64,000 bases of DNA from assembly GCF_001659605.2 (NCBI RefSeq), contig NC_035170.2, positions 31,104,020 to 31,168,019 on the forward strand. Direction: 5' to 3'. The first letter of the stretch is position 1. Each line of letters opens with the position of its first letter. This document shows positions 1 to 12,634 of the stretch, piece by piece. Both the position numbers and the translations under genes were made by a program. The stretch comes from Manihot esculenta. Lineage: Eukaryota > Streptophyta > Magnoliopsida > Malpighiales > Euphorbiaceae. The notes below the pieces were generated by a model. It had not been told where the DNA came from and did no database searches. It saw only the letters and a program-made list of their open reading frames with translations.

Positions 1-1221
1 ATGCATTACGCAACATGAACAATTTGAGAGGAGAGCTAACAATAAAATATTTGAGATATGTGTTGAAAAATGATGCACTGGATGAATTTTGTGCTGCCAA
101 TTTGAAAGAAAAGCGATATCTCCAATCCTTGAGCCTAGAATGGATCCCACTTCATTGTTTCTATAATGATGACGAGAATGATAAAGATAAAATTGATGCA
201 AAAGATTTGAACAATGAAGAAATGGCATTGGAAGAGCTAAGGCCACACCAAAATCTCAAAGGCCTACACTTGTCTGGTTACAGAGGAGTCAAGTATCCAA
301 GCTGGCTTCCTTTCCTCACTAATTTGTTGGAGCTTCATATATCATGCTGCAGAAATATTCAATTTCTCCCGACATTTGATCACTTCCCTTTTCTTGAAAA
401 TTTAAGAATTTCTAAATTAAGTAATCTAGAATACATTGATTGTGAAGTGGATACCAACAATGGAGGGTTTCCTTCTTTGAAGGAGCTTTGGCTATCAGAT
501 TGCTCTATTTTAAAAGGATGGAAGAGATTATCATCGATAGCAATGTTACCCAAGGTTTTTAACTGTCTTTCTAAGTTGTCCATCTTTTCTTGCCCTAACC
601 TAACTTCAATGCCACTTTTTCCATCTCTACAAACACTTGAATTAGTAGACGCCACCATCGAGCAATTGGAGCAAACATTGAAGATGATGAATTCAGCTGG
701 AGACTATAGCTCTGCATCTCCTTCTTCCTCTTCTTCTTCTCCTTTTTCCGCTACTCATTCTCAGTTGGAAGTTGGAACAGCTATTTCTAAAGAATATCAA
801 GGATCTAGAACTTATGCCAGCAGAGTTGCTACACAGCCTAACTTCTCTAGAAGTTCTGAGCATTAGTGACTGCCCAAGAATAGTGCCCGTGTCTACTGAT
901 GCGAGGGACATTGGTGGGGAATGGCAAGCCCTTAAAAGCCTTCGTTCTCTTGAGTTGAACAGCATTCCAGAATTGGTGTGTCTCCCAGAAGGGCTTCAGC
1001 ACATTACCACTCTGCAAAGCCTTGCAATTGGTAGGTGTAATAATTTGTTGTCTTTACCAGAATGGATAGCCAATCTCACCAAATTACAATCTTTAAGAGT
1101 TTTTGCTTGTCATTCGCTTTCAGAAAAATGCAGGCAGAACACTGGTGAGTATCTTCCTAAATTTGCTCACATCCCAAACTTGGACTTCCGTCCCTATGAT
1201 CACCGTCCCCATCCCCGATAA
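1..1221 (+). pseudogene. 3' end of an NBS-LRR disease-resistance gene (LRR region), frameshifted
   Basis: This is the C-terminal leucine-rich-repeat part of a plant intracellular immune receptor of the RGA (CC-NBS-LRR) type; the NB-ARC part lies left of the window. The reading frame enters at base 3 (MNNLRGELTIKYL fits a typical LRR start) and carries repeats such as LKELWLSDCSILKGW and LSKLSIFSCPNLTSM, then a Ser-rich spacer common in this family. That frame stops at 866. The LRRs continue in another frame from about 772 (LTSLEVLSISDCPRI, LQSLAIGRCNNLLSLPEW) to the stop at 1221. The break coincides with a 7-bp tandem duplication at 765-778. The product would lose about 130 residues of LRR, so the copy is probably non-functional or encodes a shortened receptor; an assembly error is possible. 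Family assignment is firm; function is inferred. Confidence 0.8.
765..778 (+). repeat. 7-bp tandem duplication at the NBS-LRR frameshift
   Basis: TTGGAAG (765-771) is followed directly by TTGGAAC (772-778), matching at six of seven positions. The upstream frame reads Ser-Gln-Leu-Glu into the first copy; the second copy starts the Leu-Glu-Gln-Leu-Phe of the other frame. One extra 7-bp unit is enough to explain the frame change. Confidence 0.75.
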
Positions 1222-3700
1222 GCAAAAACTTGAGTTGAAAAATTAATAAAATTGATTATATAAATGGAATTATTTTAGTTTTTTATTTGATTCAATTTAG
1301 TTTTATTTTCCTCATAATTAGGTACTATCAAGTTTCTAATAAAGTTCATCAGTTTTGAAATATTGTTATTAAATTAATCTGAAGTTTATTTGTCTTCATC
1401 ACTTTGCTTAACTAGAAATGCAGTAAAGAATTATTTATCTTCAGCCTGCTAGTAAGAGTCATTCTTGCGTACCTTCAGTTCATGCTGGATGAAAACATCA
1501 AGGAATGGTTTCCATGTAATATTACATAGTGTTTGGTTCAATTCTATGATTAGAGTTATGTGGAATTCAATTGAATTCCAGATAGAATTCTGTGAGAATC
1601 TGATAAACCCTCCGATGAATAAGGTAAGTGAAAGAAAAAAATAGATCTAGAAGAGAGAGAAGAAGAGAATTATAATGGGTGAGAAGAGAATTGAGAGAAT
1701 AGGGAGAGAATTCTGTTATTGATTATTCTTCTATGCCTTCACACAATAGCTGCGTCTTATTTATACCCAATTCTCAACAAAATTCTGTTGTAACCAATTA
1801 TCCCTCCAAAACAACACTCACACCCATCCGGCTCACACTCACAGCTGTACTAAGCTCCTCCCCTTCTCCTCTTTCTAAAATATGTAACAAATTCATTTCA
1901 AATTCTATCAAAATTTGAATGAATTGGTTTTAGTTATAACCAATTCCATGGAATTCAATTCCTAGAATGGATTTTTAATTTTTCTTCAAACCAAACACAC
2001 AAAACATGGAATTCAATTGAATTTCACAAAATTTTAGAAATTGAAATTGAACCTAACATGGTGTTAGTGTTCTTGTGTGCAATAGATATAATACTTGAAA
2101 TGACTCTTGGTCTGTAGGGCCAAGCCTTGGAATGGTAAGATATCTATCAGTATTGTTGGCTTTCCTGGCCGGAGTTTCTCAGAAACATGCGTTGCCTTCA
2201 TAATTGTTCTGCAGCTGAAAGAGAGTTTTTACAAAGGTGAATTCTGATACTCTTGAGCCATCATGATTTACATGTTCATCCTTTTTCCATCTCATAAATT
2301 ATTGTATGATAAGTCTTCCAAGTGAATCTGCTGTTCTATATGGACTTTCATGTACTGTGTTGCTGCTGCTGTCAAGTGAATCTCCAAATTAACATCTTTT
2401 ATTGCCAATAATCACTAAATGCTAATAGTGATTAGACGAATCATGACCCATCATTGATACTGAAATTGCCTACCGTGTTGTGACTTGTGAGCTCTCGCGT
2501 TTGAGTTCAGTCAGAGCCAATTATGGCCCCATAAGAAAAAGGTATCCTTGCTGCTCTTGTTTTAGATACACATGCATAACAGCAAGTAAATGGAGTTAGT
2601 GATGACTGTATATTTAGCAAAGAGCTAAGCAGATGGCTTAATCTTTTTCAGGTTTGGAAATTAGTACTATACTTCTATTTAGTTCTTCCTGAAATTTAGC
2701 AATGTGAATGATTGTTTCGTTTAATTTAATGCTCTTTGTGTCCAGGCATGGATGAACAGTTGTTTCATTTGGTAGAGCAACTACACGAATCAGATCAAAC
2801 ATCTAAAGGAAAAAAGGGAAAAATACTCGACTCATTGCCATTCTTATCAGTCTGCAACAGAAGATGGTTTCCGCAACTTCACAATAATAATTATGTAACG
2901 TGTTAGCTACAGAACTGCACGGGTCAATACTCGCAGCGATTCTAATTCAGAAAACTTGGTGTTGGCAAGATGACATGTAGCTGCTCTGTTCAACAGCATC
3001 TTCAAGTTCAATACATTTCTGTGATTAAGTGACTATTTTTGACAATTTTCTTTATTAGTAGCAAGTATTTGTCTGCAGATTCATTTATTTATAATTTCAT
3101 TGTAGTTTCTGAAAACTTAGCATAAGAACTCAAATTGCTTCTTAGATTTTTAAAATATTCTTACATTTCCATGCCATTACTAATGCTATCTAAATTCTCT
3201 GTGCTACTAAATTAATTGATTTTAACAACTCCAATTAGTTTAGGAAAATCTTATTTATTTGAAAGTGATAGGAGCAAGTGAGGAATGAGAAGAAACCAAT
3301 GGGCAAAATAAAGATCTCATCAACCATGCCTAAATAATAAATATATATAAAAAATCTCATCAATATTTTCCTTTTTAACAATGTATTTTTTATTGGAAAG
3401 AAAACCAATCTTAGTAAAATGTTTAAATCAATCGAATTAAATTAATTTAAAATTTTTTTTTTATCATTTTAATTCGGTTCGGTTTAGTTTAATTTTTAAT
3501 TTAAAAAATTTTAATTATTTTGATTCAGTTCAATTTTAATAAAAAAAATTAAAAAATTAAACTGAATCAATTAGTGATAATAATATATTATTTTTAATAA
3601 TATAGAGATATTAGATTGATCAGAATTAATTCAGTTTAATTTTTATAAATACTAAAATTTTAATTTTTAATTTATTTAATTCGATTTAATTTTTAATTCA
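1222..3700. other. Spacer downstream of the NBS-LRR gene
   Basis: No convincing coding region is seen. It probably holds the 3' untranslated region of the resistance gene; several T-rich stretches ending in AG look like introns in a spliced 3' leader, which is frequent in this family. The 1530-2058 inverted-repeat element and an AT-rich dispersed repeat at its right end lie inside it. Confidence 0.5.
1530..2058. mobile_element. Non-autonomous inverted-repeat (MITE-like) element
   Basis: The left end starts TGTTTGGTTCAATT and the right end, read on the minus strand, starts TGTTAGGTTCAATT (13 of 14 identical). A second inverted match lies just inside, around GGAATTCAATTGAATTCC on the left and its counterpart at about 2008-2026. 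The 529-bp interior has no transposase; the 61-codon ORF at 1733-1918 looks non-coding. I could not find a convincing target-site duplication, so the class (hAT-like or other) is open. Confidence 0.45.
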
Positions 3701-3705
3701 ACTAA
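3415..3705. repeat. AT-rich dispersed repeat, copy A
   Basis: An AT-rich stretch with imperfect palindromes and a few GC-bearing motifs such as TTCGGTTCGGTT. Its core at 3564-3598 is almost identical (34 of 35) to 24253-24287 and appears again, inverted, at 60662-60696 and 60842-60876. This marks it as a dispersed repeat family rather than random AT-rich DNA. Confidence 0.55.
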
Positions 3706-3749
3706 CTATATATATATATAATTAAAAGATAAAAATTTTAAAATCAAAA

Positions 3750-3756
<7 letters not shown>

Positions 3757-3790
<34 letters not shown>
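3757..3790. repeat. (AT)n microsatellite upstream of CESA3
   Basis: About 17 uninterrupted AT dinucleotides, lying roughly 1.7 kb before the CESA3 start codon. Likely length-variable. Confidence 0.9.
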
Positions 3791-3796
<6 letters not shown>

Positions 3797-3799
3797 AAT

Positions 3800-5436
3800 G
3801 AAAATTGCAGTTTTACATTTTCACCCACAAATGAAAACACACCGTATCGCACGCCACGATTACGCGCATTGTTTCCGCAAGTACATTTTTTCTTTATATA
3901 AAAAAACGACATATAGCTCTCCCCTCCAACGTGGCAATATATTATTGGCTAAGACAACCACAGTCGAACTCATAAGCACCAGCACCGCTGAGTTCCCCGA
4001 CAACTCACAACAGTCCACGTAAGAAAACGGTAAAATATTTTTATTATTTTTTATATCTGAAAAAAAAAAAGACATTCTTTTTAGATTGGAATTTATATAT
4101 GATTCTTTTTTATGGAATTTTCAGAAAAATAATAAATTTTTTTTTTGTGCAAAGAAATGATTGAGAGAATTGGAAGCGTTGATTTCATCTGCTGCTTCTT
4201 CTTCTTCTCCCTCTGAAATTCCCATAAATTTTCTTCCTCTTTCTCTCACTGTCGGTGGACTTGTCTCTTCTCTCTCTCTAGCCCCTCTCACAGTCACAGC
4301 CGCTGCTGCGTCGCTTTCCTTACTTATAAGCTAATTTCTGTATTATATCACTGTACATTCATTTACAGCTATACTACACCTGTATCCCTTTCTCTCTACA
4401 TATATATATATATATAGATAAATACAAAGAGAGAGAAAGAGAAAAAGAGAGATAAGAGAAGGTTGGTCTATTAGCCTGCATTGCTTTGCTTCTCTACTGG
4501 GTTGGAGTTCAATTGGATCACTTCTCTCTCTATCATCTATCTTTGATTTCACCTCTGTAAGTCTCTCTCTCTCTCTCTCTCTATCTCAACTTATATGTTG
4601 CGAGATCTGATGGAGATTTTAGCAAATTACTGTTCTTTCTAACCAGATTGAATGGGTTCTGGGGAGATCGAGGAGTGTATGTGGCTGAGCTTTAGATGCA
4701 TCTCGTTTTCCCCCCTTTTTAGGGGTGCATTGCTTTAGTTTTTTTTTTCTTTTTTTTTTTTTTCAGCTGGGTAAGTATTGGTGTGTTTGCTGGATTAGTC
4801 ATGAATCGAACGATCTTACACTTTTCGTTGCTGATTTAGAGTTGAAAGTTTCGATCTTTTTGGATTTTTTGGTGGTTGTTTGGTGGTTATGTTTGCTACC
4901 TGAGAAAGTTTGGAGAAATAGAAGAAATGGGTTTTGATTCTTGCATTTGTAACGTAGTCATCGGTTGTGTGTGTGTGTGTATTTTGTGAAGTGATTAGAT
5001 TTGGGATTTATCTGCCTTGTTTTTGGCAAACTGCACTCGGTGTCTGTAGTTGCTGAGAAACTGGAGGATGAGTAGACTTAATTGACTAAGTTCATTTTTT
5101 CTAAATTTATTTCCTTTTATTAGATTTTAAATGAACAAGAAAACCACTTACTTTCGCTATATCACTTATTTTTCCTCTTATATTGCTTCAGCTAATAAAC
5201 GATAAATGTTTAGTTCCTCTTCTCTCTCACTTGATATTATGATATAGAAAATGCTTGTTGAAAAAGATACTGAATATCACTTTGTTTTGCAGGTTGCTTT
5301 CAAAATTAAAGAATACGGAAAGGGGAATCTCTTTTTATCACATTGTGTGTTTAAGCATGATAAATATTGTTGAGACTGAAGACTAAATTGTCATCTCTAT
5401 TGATTGTTCACATCTGGCAAAGAAGAGCAGGTGCCA
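3800..5436 (+). promoter_or_regulatory. CESA3 upstream region and spliced 5' leader
   Basis: No long ORF is present. The leader probably contains an intron: a donor GTAAGT at 4557 followed by a (TC)n run, and an acceptor TTTTGCAG ending at 5292. A last leader exon would run from 5293 to the start codon at 5437. A pyrimidine-rich CT stretch (about 4185-4300) and a short TA run near 4398-4415 precede the proposed first exon. I could not fix the transcription start. Confidence 0.45.
4562..4582. repeat. (TC)n microsatellite in the CESA3 leader intron
   Basis: A CT dinucleotide run directly after the proposed leader-intron donor at 4557. Confidence 0.85.
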
Positions 5437-8400
5437 ATGGAATCTGAAGGTGAAACTGCGGTAAGGAACTGGCGAACTGAAAATTTAATGTATGTCATAA
5501 TGTGGTAATTTGCTTTGTGTTGCTTCTGTTTCCAAACTTGGAATTATATCATACCAGAGAAACCAAGCAGTTCATAAGTGGGTTGAGAGTTAACTATGAC
5601 TTTCTCATACAACTCCAATGCTGGAAAGTGTTGCTGAGAGGGAACTATTGCTATCCAGCAACTGACTTGGGCATTATGTTCATTAAAAATTTGAATTTCA
5701 TTTTCTTTATGTAATTTAGTTCTATATCATATTCTATGATGTACTAGAATTTTTTGTTCTGGATTAGTCTGTTTTATATGTTTTTAGTTTATGAAATTAG
5801 ATAGATGGTGATTCCTTACTGAATTTCTGAAATATGTGCAATTGTAATCCTTGGATGCTCAGGCAAAACCCATGAAGAATGTGGGTGGACAGGTTTGCCA
5901 GATATGCAGTGATAATGTTGGCAAAACTGTGGATGGCGACCCATTTGTTGCTTGCAATGTTTGTGCATTTCCAGTGTGCAGGCCTTGCTATGAATACGAG
6001 AGGAAGGATGGGAATCAATCTTGCCCTCAATGCAAAACCAGATACAAGAGGCAGAAAGGTTTGTTGAATAAGATTATGCCAGTCAATATTTTTCAGTTGT
6101 TACATATTAGGAAGAGGAGAGATTATGATTCTGAGCTGTTAGCAACTTTTAGTTTGCTGGTTATATATAATATTCATCTAGATAGCATCTTTTCTTTTGG
6201 TATTTATGCATGTTTGCTAAAACTTCTTGTGGTGAATGGAAAATGAAATTATCATTCTACTTACTTCATGGACATTTGTAGTTTCTGAATTGTATTATCA
6301 CTGATTGTTTGCATAACTTCCAGGTAGCCCTGCCATTCTTGCTGATAGAGAAGATGGTGATGCAAATGATGGCACCGATGACTTCAATTACTCTTCAGAA
6401 TCTCAAGACCACAAGCAGAAGATTGCAGAACGCATGTTGAGCTGGCAGATGAATTACAGACAAGGGGAGGAAGTTGAAGCTCCAAATTATGATAAAGAGG
6501 TTTCTCATAATCATATCCCTCTTCTCACCAATGGACATGAGGTAGCTCAATAAGCATCTGGTTTTTTGTTATTCTGGTTTAATGTGGAATTGAAGTAAAA
6601 TTAATCATCAGCCACTGCAAAATCTAGGTATCTGGAGAGCTTTCTGCTGCATCACCTGAACATATTTCTATGGCATCTCCTGGAGTTGGGAAGCGCATCC
6701 ATCCTCTTCCTTACACGGCTGATATCAATCAATTACGTAAGTTTTTCTTTCTCCTTGAAGTTGTTCTGTCTGTATGTTTCTGGTTATATGTGATATTGAT
6801 TACAGGTTTTGTTTGCTTTCATTTTGCAGCTAATGTGAGGGTTGTGGATCCAGTGCGGGAGTATGGTTCACCAGGATTGGGAAATGTAGCCTGGAAAGAG
6901 AGAGTTGATGGCTGGAAGATGAAGCAGGAGAAGAATGTTGTTCCTATGAGCACAGGCCAAGCTCCTTCTGAAAGGGGTGTTGGAGATATTGATGCCTGCA
7001 CTGATGTGCTTGTTGATGACTCTCTATTGTAAGTTCTTGCCTGATTAAGTTCTCTAGATTCTTAATACTCTTTAATTGATGAAATTTGGAGTTATCAGGC
7101 TTTTCTTTGCATTCTTTATTACAGGGTTTCATCATTTGGGGCCCTTAAAAATCTCAAGATGCATAGAATATATTATGTTGTTTCAAACATTAGTCATTAA
7201 CGATGACAGTGAACAATGTGTTAGGTTCTAAATGAACTCAACCATTAGTCTTTTGGGCTACTCACAAGTGCAACTTTCATCTGTTATTGTTCATTTCTTC
7301 ATTCCAATTCAATGAGGGCTATACCTAATGTTTATATTCCTGTGGTTTTGCAGGAATGATGAAGCTCGACAGCCTCTTTCTAGGAAGGTCTCCGTTCCAT
7401 CATCTAGGATTAATCCATACAGGATGGTCATTGTTTTGCGGCTGATTATCCTCTGCATTTTCTTGCATTATCGAATAACGAATCCTGTGCCTAATGCATA
7501 TGCTTTGTGGTTAATATCTGTGATATGTGAGATATGGTTTGCTATATCTTGGATTCTGGATCAGTTCCCTAAGTGGCTGCCTGTAAACCGTGAAACATAT
7601 CTTGACAGACTTGCTTTAAGGTATTATACTCTCTCTCTCTGTCTTTGTGTATCTTGCTCTTGATCATATCCTATTCTGCAAGTTTGGTTTGTAAAGTTAT
7701 TTGAGCTTTAGTGTTGTGTTTGTCGTGTTTAGATTGCTAAGTGCTTTTTCCATATTATTACAGATATGATCGTGAGGGAGAACCATCACAATTAGCTGCT
7801 GTTGACATTTTTGTCAGTACTGTGGATCCATTAAAGGAGCCTCCTCTTGTGACAGCAAATACTGTGCTCTCTATTCTTGCAGTTGACTACCCAGTTGACA
7901 AGGTCTCTTGCTATGTCTCTGATGATGGTGCTGCAATGTTGACATTTGAAGCTTTGGCTGAGACTTCAGAGTTTGCAAGGAAATGGGTGCCTTTCTGTAA
8001 GAAATATAACATTGAACCAAGGGCTCCAGAATGGTACTTCACACAAAAGATTGACTACTTGAAGGATAAAGTGCAAACATCATTTGTGAAAGAGCGTAGA
8101 GCAATGAAGGTGAGAGTACGGTACATGTGTACTTGGCTGCACTGAACTTTTAACACAACTAAGTTTGTCTTATGTTGCTCCTTCCTCTTCTCTTCCAGAG
8201 AGAATATGAAGAATTCAAAGTTCGTATTAATGGGCTTGTTGCTAAGGCAACAAAAGTTCCTGAAGAAGGATGGATTATGCAAGATGGTACCCCATGGCCA
8301 GGAAATAACACTAGAGATCATCCAGGAATGATTCAGGTAAAACTATTTTGCCGTTGCCATATCTATTTGTGATGTATATAATTGATTATTTTGTTACTTA

Positions 8401-11400
8401 TGGTAGTTTAATTTAAAACTGATCAATGAAAAGGAAAATTGTGTGCCAGTGCCGAAGATGTTATTTTGTCTAATCCTGTCTTTGGTGTTTTTCCTCATCA
8501 TAACTTTTGCGTGCCAGTTTTTATTTATTGATTAATTTTTTGGCTTGCATATATGGATTGTGAATCACAGGCTGAGGAACCTGAAACCCTTTTTTCTTTC
8601 CTGGCTGTAGTACTATTATGGCATTAATTCTGTTGTCATTTGATTCAGGTTTTCTTGGGTCAAAATGGAGGTCTTGATGCTGAGGGTAATGAGCTGCCAC
8701 GGCTAGTTTATGTTTCACGTGAAAAGCGTCCAGGCTTCCAACACCACAAGAAGGCTGGTGCTATGAATGCACTTGTGAGTAGTTAGCAATAAAAAAGTGA
8801 AGATTATTGCTTTTGTTTATGGGCTTATCTCACATTTGCTGGCAAATGCAACTCTTGCAGGTCAGAGTATCAGCTGTCCTTACTAATGGACCTTTCTTGT
8901 TGAATCTTGATTGTGATCACTACATAAACAACAGCAAGGCTTTGAGAGAATCTATGTGTTTTCTGATGGATCCCAACCTTGGGAAACAAGTATGTTACGT
9001 TCAGTTTCCCCAGAGATTTGATGGTATTGATAGAAACGATCGATATGCCAACCGAAATACTGTTTTCTTTGATGTAAGTTTTCTATCATTTCCTGAAGAT
9101 GAATTCTGTTTCTATTACGTCTTTCCGCTACATGTCATGTATGACTTGATAATTGGATGAATATTAAGAATGCTACATGGAATTAATTGCATTGCATACC
9201 ATTAATTATAATGTCTGTTTTCTTATGAAATTCAGATAAACTTGAGAGGTTTAGATGGTATTCAAGGCCCTGTTTACGTGGGTACTGGATGTGTCTTCAA
9301 TAGAACAGCGTTGTATGGTTATGAACCTCCTCTCAAGCCCAAGCATAAGAAACATGGGTTTCTATCTTCTCTTTGTGGCGGATCACGAAAGAAGAATTCA
9401 AAATCAAGTAAGAAGGGCTCAGACAAAAAGAAATCCGGAAAGCATGTAGATCCCACTCTGCCAATTTTCAGTCTAGAAGATATAGAAGAGGGAGTTGAAG
9501 GTACAATCTTTTTATTTTTGTTCTTCTGTTTTGTTGGTAAATGCATCAGTTTTAATTTGTTTATTACAGCTTGTAAGCATTGCAGTAGTGGTACTTTTAA
9601 CATCTAAAAATTTATTAGCCTACCACCACCCCGTAATTTTGTTCTTGAGCCCAGTTGTTTGTTCTTCTCATGTAAATAGCACACTATTAAAATATTTTGC
9701 ACAACTTTAAGGTAATGTCATTATTCTGCAGTTTTCTTGGTTTTTTGGCATGAATTGATTGATGAAAGTCGCGTCGATTTTTGAATTATTGAATAATATT
9801 AGATGTTTACGAAGATATGGGTATAATGTAAATCCAGGTGCTGGATTTGATGATGAGAAGTCACTGCTAATGTCACAAATGAGCCTGGAAAAAAGGTTTG
9901 GCCAGTCTGCTGTTTTTGTTGCTTCCACACTTATGGAGAATGGTGGTGTTCCTCAGTCTGCAACACCAGAGGATCTTCTTAAAGAGGCGATTCATGTTAT
10001 TAGCTGTGGCTACGAGGATAAGACAGACTGGGGAAGTGAGGTATGCATTTTATTTGTTCATATGCTTTTAACATCTCTTTTTTTCCCCATTTGGAATTCC
10101 CACAGCAAATTAGCATCTATGAACATGAAGATCCCTTCCAAATTCCAATATCTTGTGAACAATACAAGAGGAGTCAAGATTGCGTTTTGATTAATGATAG
10201 TGGTTTCTTACCAATTAAACCTTAATTTCCCTTGATTTGCATGTGTGGATAAATTATATGCCCCCGGATTATTAAGCAAACCTTACAACTGAAGCAAGTA
10301 ATTGCTTTTATGCATTTGAAGAATCTTATATGTTAAATTTAGGCTGTAATTTACTGATGTGAACTAGTTCTCTTATGGCTCTGCCCTTTGGTGCTGGTTG
10401 GGTTGTCCATAGCAATGATAATAACTTTCTTTATCTACAGATTGGATGGATCTATGGTTCTGTTACAGAAGATATTCTTACTGGTTTTAAGATGCATGCC
10501 CGTGGTTGGCGATCAATTTACTGCATGCCCAAGCGTCCAGCCTTTAAAGGTTCTGCTCCTATTAATCTTTCAGATCGTCTGAACCAAGTGCTTCGATGGG
10601 CTTTAGGTTCTGTGGAAATTCTTTTCAGTCGGCATTGTCCAATTTGGTATGGTTATGGTGGTAGACTAAAGTGGCTCGAGAGATTTGCTTATGTTAACAC
10701 CACCATTTATCCAGTAACAGCCATTCCCCTTCTCTTGTACTGCACACTTCCGGCTGTGTGTCTGCTTACTAACAAGTTCATTATTCCACAGGTTAGTGAT
10801 AGAGGTGGTAGCTGTTGAAACTGTCCAAATTTTCAACTCTGAGATGTGTTTTATTAATCCCATTGTTTCGTAACATGAAAATAGCTCCAGTTGCAGGAAA
10901 ATTTAAAATACTAAATCTCATTGTTTCTGTGTTTATCTGTTTGCAGATTAGTAATCTTGCAAGTATATGGTTCATCTCTCTCTTTCTTTCCATCTTTGCA
11001 ACTGGTATTTTGGAGATGAGATGGAGTGGCGTAGGAATCGACGAGTGGTGGAGAAATGAACAGTTTTGGGTTATTGGAGGTGTTTCAGCCCATCTGTTTG
11101 CCGTTTTCCAAGGCCTGCTTAAAGTACTCGCCGGCATTGACACAAACTTCACTGTCACCTCCAAGGCCTCAGACGAGGATGGAGATTTCGCCGAACTTTA
11201 CATGTTCAAATGGACAACTCTTCTAATCCCGCCAACAACTCTCCTCATCATTAACTTGGTGGGTGTCGTCGCGGGTATATCCTACGCCATTAACAGTGGT
11301 TATCAATCATGGGGTCCTCTTTTCGGCAAGCTTTTCTTCGCGTTTTGGGTGATCGTCCATCTTTATCCATTCCTGAAAGGTCTTATGGGTCGCCAGAACC

Positions 11401-11531
11401 GAACACCAACCATCGTTGTGGTATGGTCTATTCTGCTTGCCTCTATATTCTCTTTGTTGTGGGTGAGAGTTGATCCTTTCACCACTAGAGTTACTGGACC
11501 AGATGTTGAGCAGTGCGGAATCAACTGTTAA
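5437..11531 (+). CDS. CESA3: Cellulose synthase catalytic subunit, CESA3 type
   Basis: Glycosyltransferase family 2 enzyme of the plasma membrane that polymerises UDP-glucose into beta-1,4-glucan; CESA3 types work with CESA1 and CESA6-like subunits in primary walls. Fourteen exons: 5437-5460, 5863-6058, 6324-6541, 6628-6736, 6830-7028, 7354-7620, 7764-8109, 8199-8336, 8649-8774, 8861-9073, 9236-9500, 9838-10040, 10441-10791, 10947-11531; 3240 nt, 1079 aa (Arabidopsis CESA3 about 1065). The start MESEGETA is that of CESA3. Visible parts: RING-type zinc finger with C20, C23, C39, C42, C47, C50, C62, C65; two membrane spans near 265-320; catalytic D391 (SDDG), DCD 558-560, TED 777-779, QVLRW 817-821; six C-terminal spans; end CGINC. 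All motifs are intact. Identity as CESA3 rather than CESA1 rests on the N terminus and overall similarity. Confidence 0.95.
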
Positions 11532-12634
11532 AAAGAGAAACCTGAAGACTTCCCAGTCCTCTAATGGAGGTGAAGTAATGCAAATCTTGCATATTTTTTG
11601 TGATCTTTTCAATCTTCCCATCATGTGAATCTATAGCCTGTGCAGTTTATACGTGATGTACTTAAAAATTATTTTGTTGTTGGGTGAATGATAAATTATT
11701 TAAACTTAGTGGACTTCTCTGGTGGAACAAAGATTCTATTTATTCTACAACTTCATGTACTGCTCACAGATGGTTCAGTTTTTGTATAGATTGAGATGGG
11801 TTATGAATGATTCTAAGATCAGAGGAGCCCAAATTATGAATTGAAAATTTGTCACCTCTAATCAAATGCATTCATTAATTAAAAATTTTATTATGAAGTC
11901 AGATTCAACTGTTAGTGACCAACTCTGCATTCAAAAGACTAAATTACTTGATTTTGAAAATGTATAGGCAAAAAAAAATTATAAGTTTCGCCAAAGTTCA
12001 TGAATTATGTTGTAATTTATCTCTAATTTCTCAATTTAAATTTTAATATGTGATTGTATTGGGCTCCAATTTTAAACCCTGTGATTTTATCATTTTAAAA
12101 TTAAATTAGAAAAAAAATAGTATTTAATCTAATTTACTAATTTGAAATTAATTTAAAGTTATTTTTAGTTAATTTCATATTAATTTTTATATTTTTTAAA
12201 AGTCAGCCATTATATCATTACAATTTTAAAAAAAATTAATTCATAATGTGAAAATTACAATTAAGTCAATTATGATTATATGAATTAAATTATTAAAATA
12301 TATAAAGTTACAAAGTCTAAATTATGAATGAGATAAAAAAATAAAAAGTCTAATTTATTTATTTATGTTTTAATATATAAAAACTAACTAAAGAGGTTTT
12401 TAAAATATGTTGATTAATATAATTTTTTATTAAACTAGACAGGTTAGATTACTCGGGTCATAAAACACAGCGTTTCGTTCCGTCAGAGCAACGGGCTTAA
12501 ACGAATTGGGAATAAGGGTAATTTCTGCGTCCAAACACCATCCGTCATCTTTTCTAAATTTCAGCCGACGAACTTAAACCCTGATAACCAGAACGATAAG
12601 CCCCAAAAATTTCTGTGCAGCCAGTTCACTTCCA
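11532..12634. other. CESA3 3' region and ESF1 promoter
   Basis: The first 200-300 bases are the CESA3 3' untranslated region; then AT-rich spacer without coding signal to about 12430, followed by a GC-richer ESF1 promoter and leader. The whole gap between the two genes is only 1.1 kb. Confidence 0.5.
12576..12582 (+). promoter_or_regulatory. Possible telo-box before ESF1
   Basis: AAACCCT lies about 55 bases before the ESF1 start codon. Telo-boxes are enriched in plant promoters of ribosome-biogenesis genes, so the location fits, but a 7-base match alone is weak. Confidence 0.35.

Noticed and set aside
765..781. Intron between the two NBS-LRR frames
   Set aside because: A GT-AG interval here would be only about 17 bases, too short for a plant intron; a duplication fits better.
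1733..1918. 61-codon ORF inside the inverted-repeat element
   Set aside because: No transposase or other motif; short and Ser/Thr/Pro-rich by composition.
3706..3912. 68-codon minus-strand ORF with an IY run
   Set aside because: It passes through the (AT)n repeat upstream of CESA3 and has no protein features.
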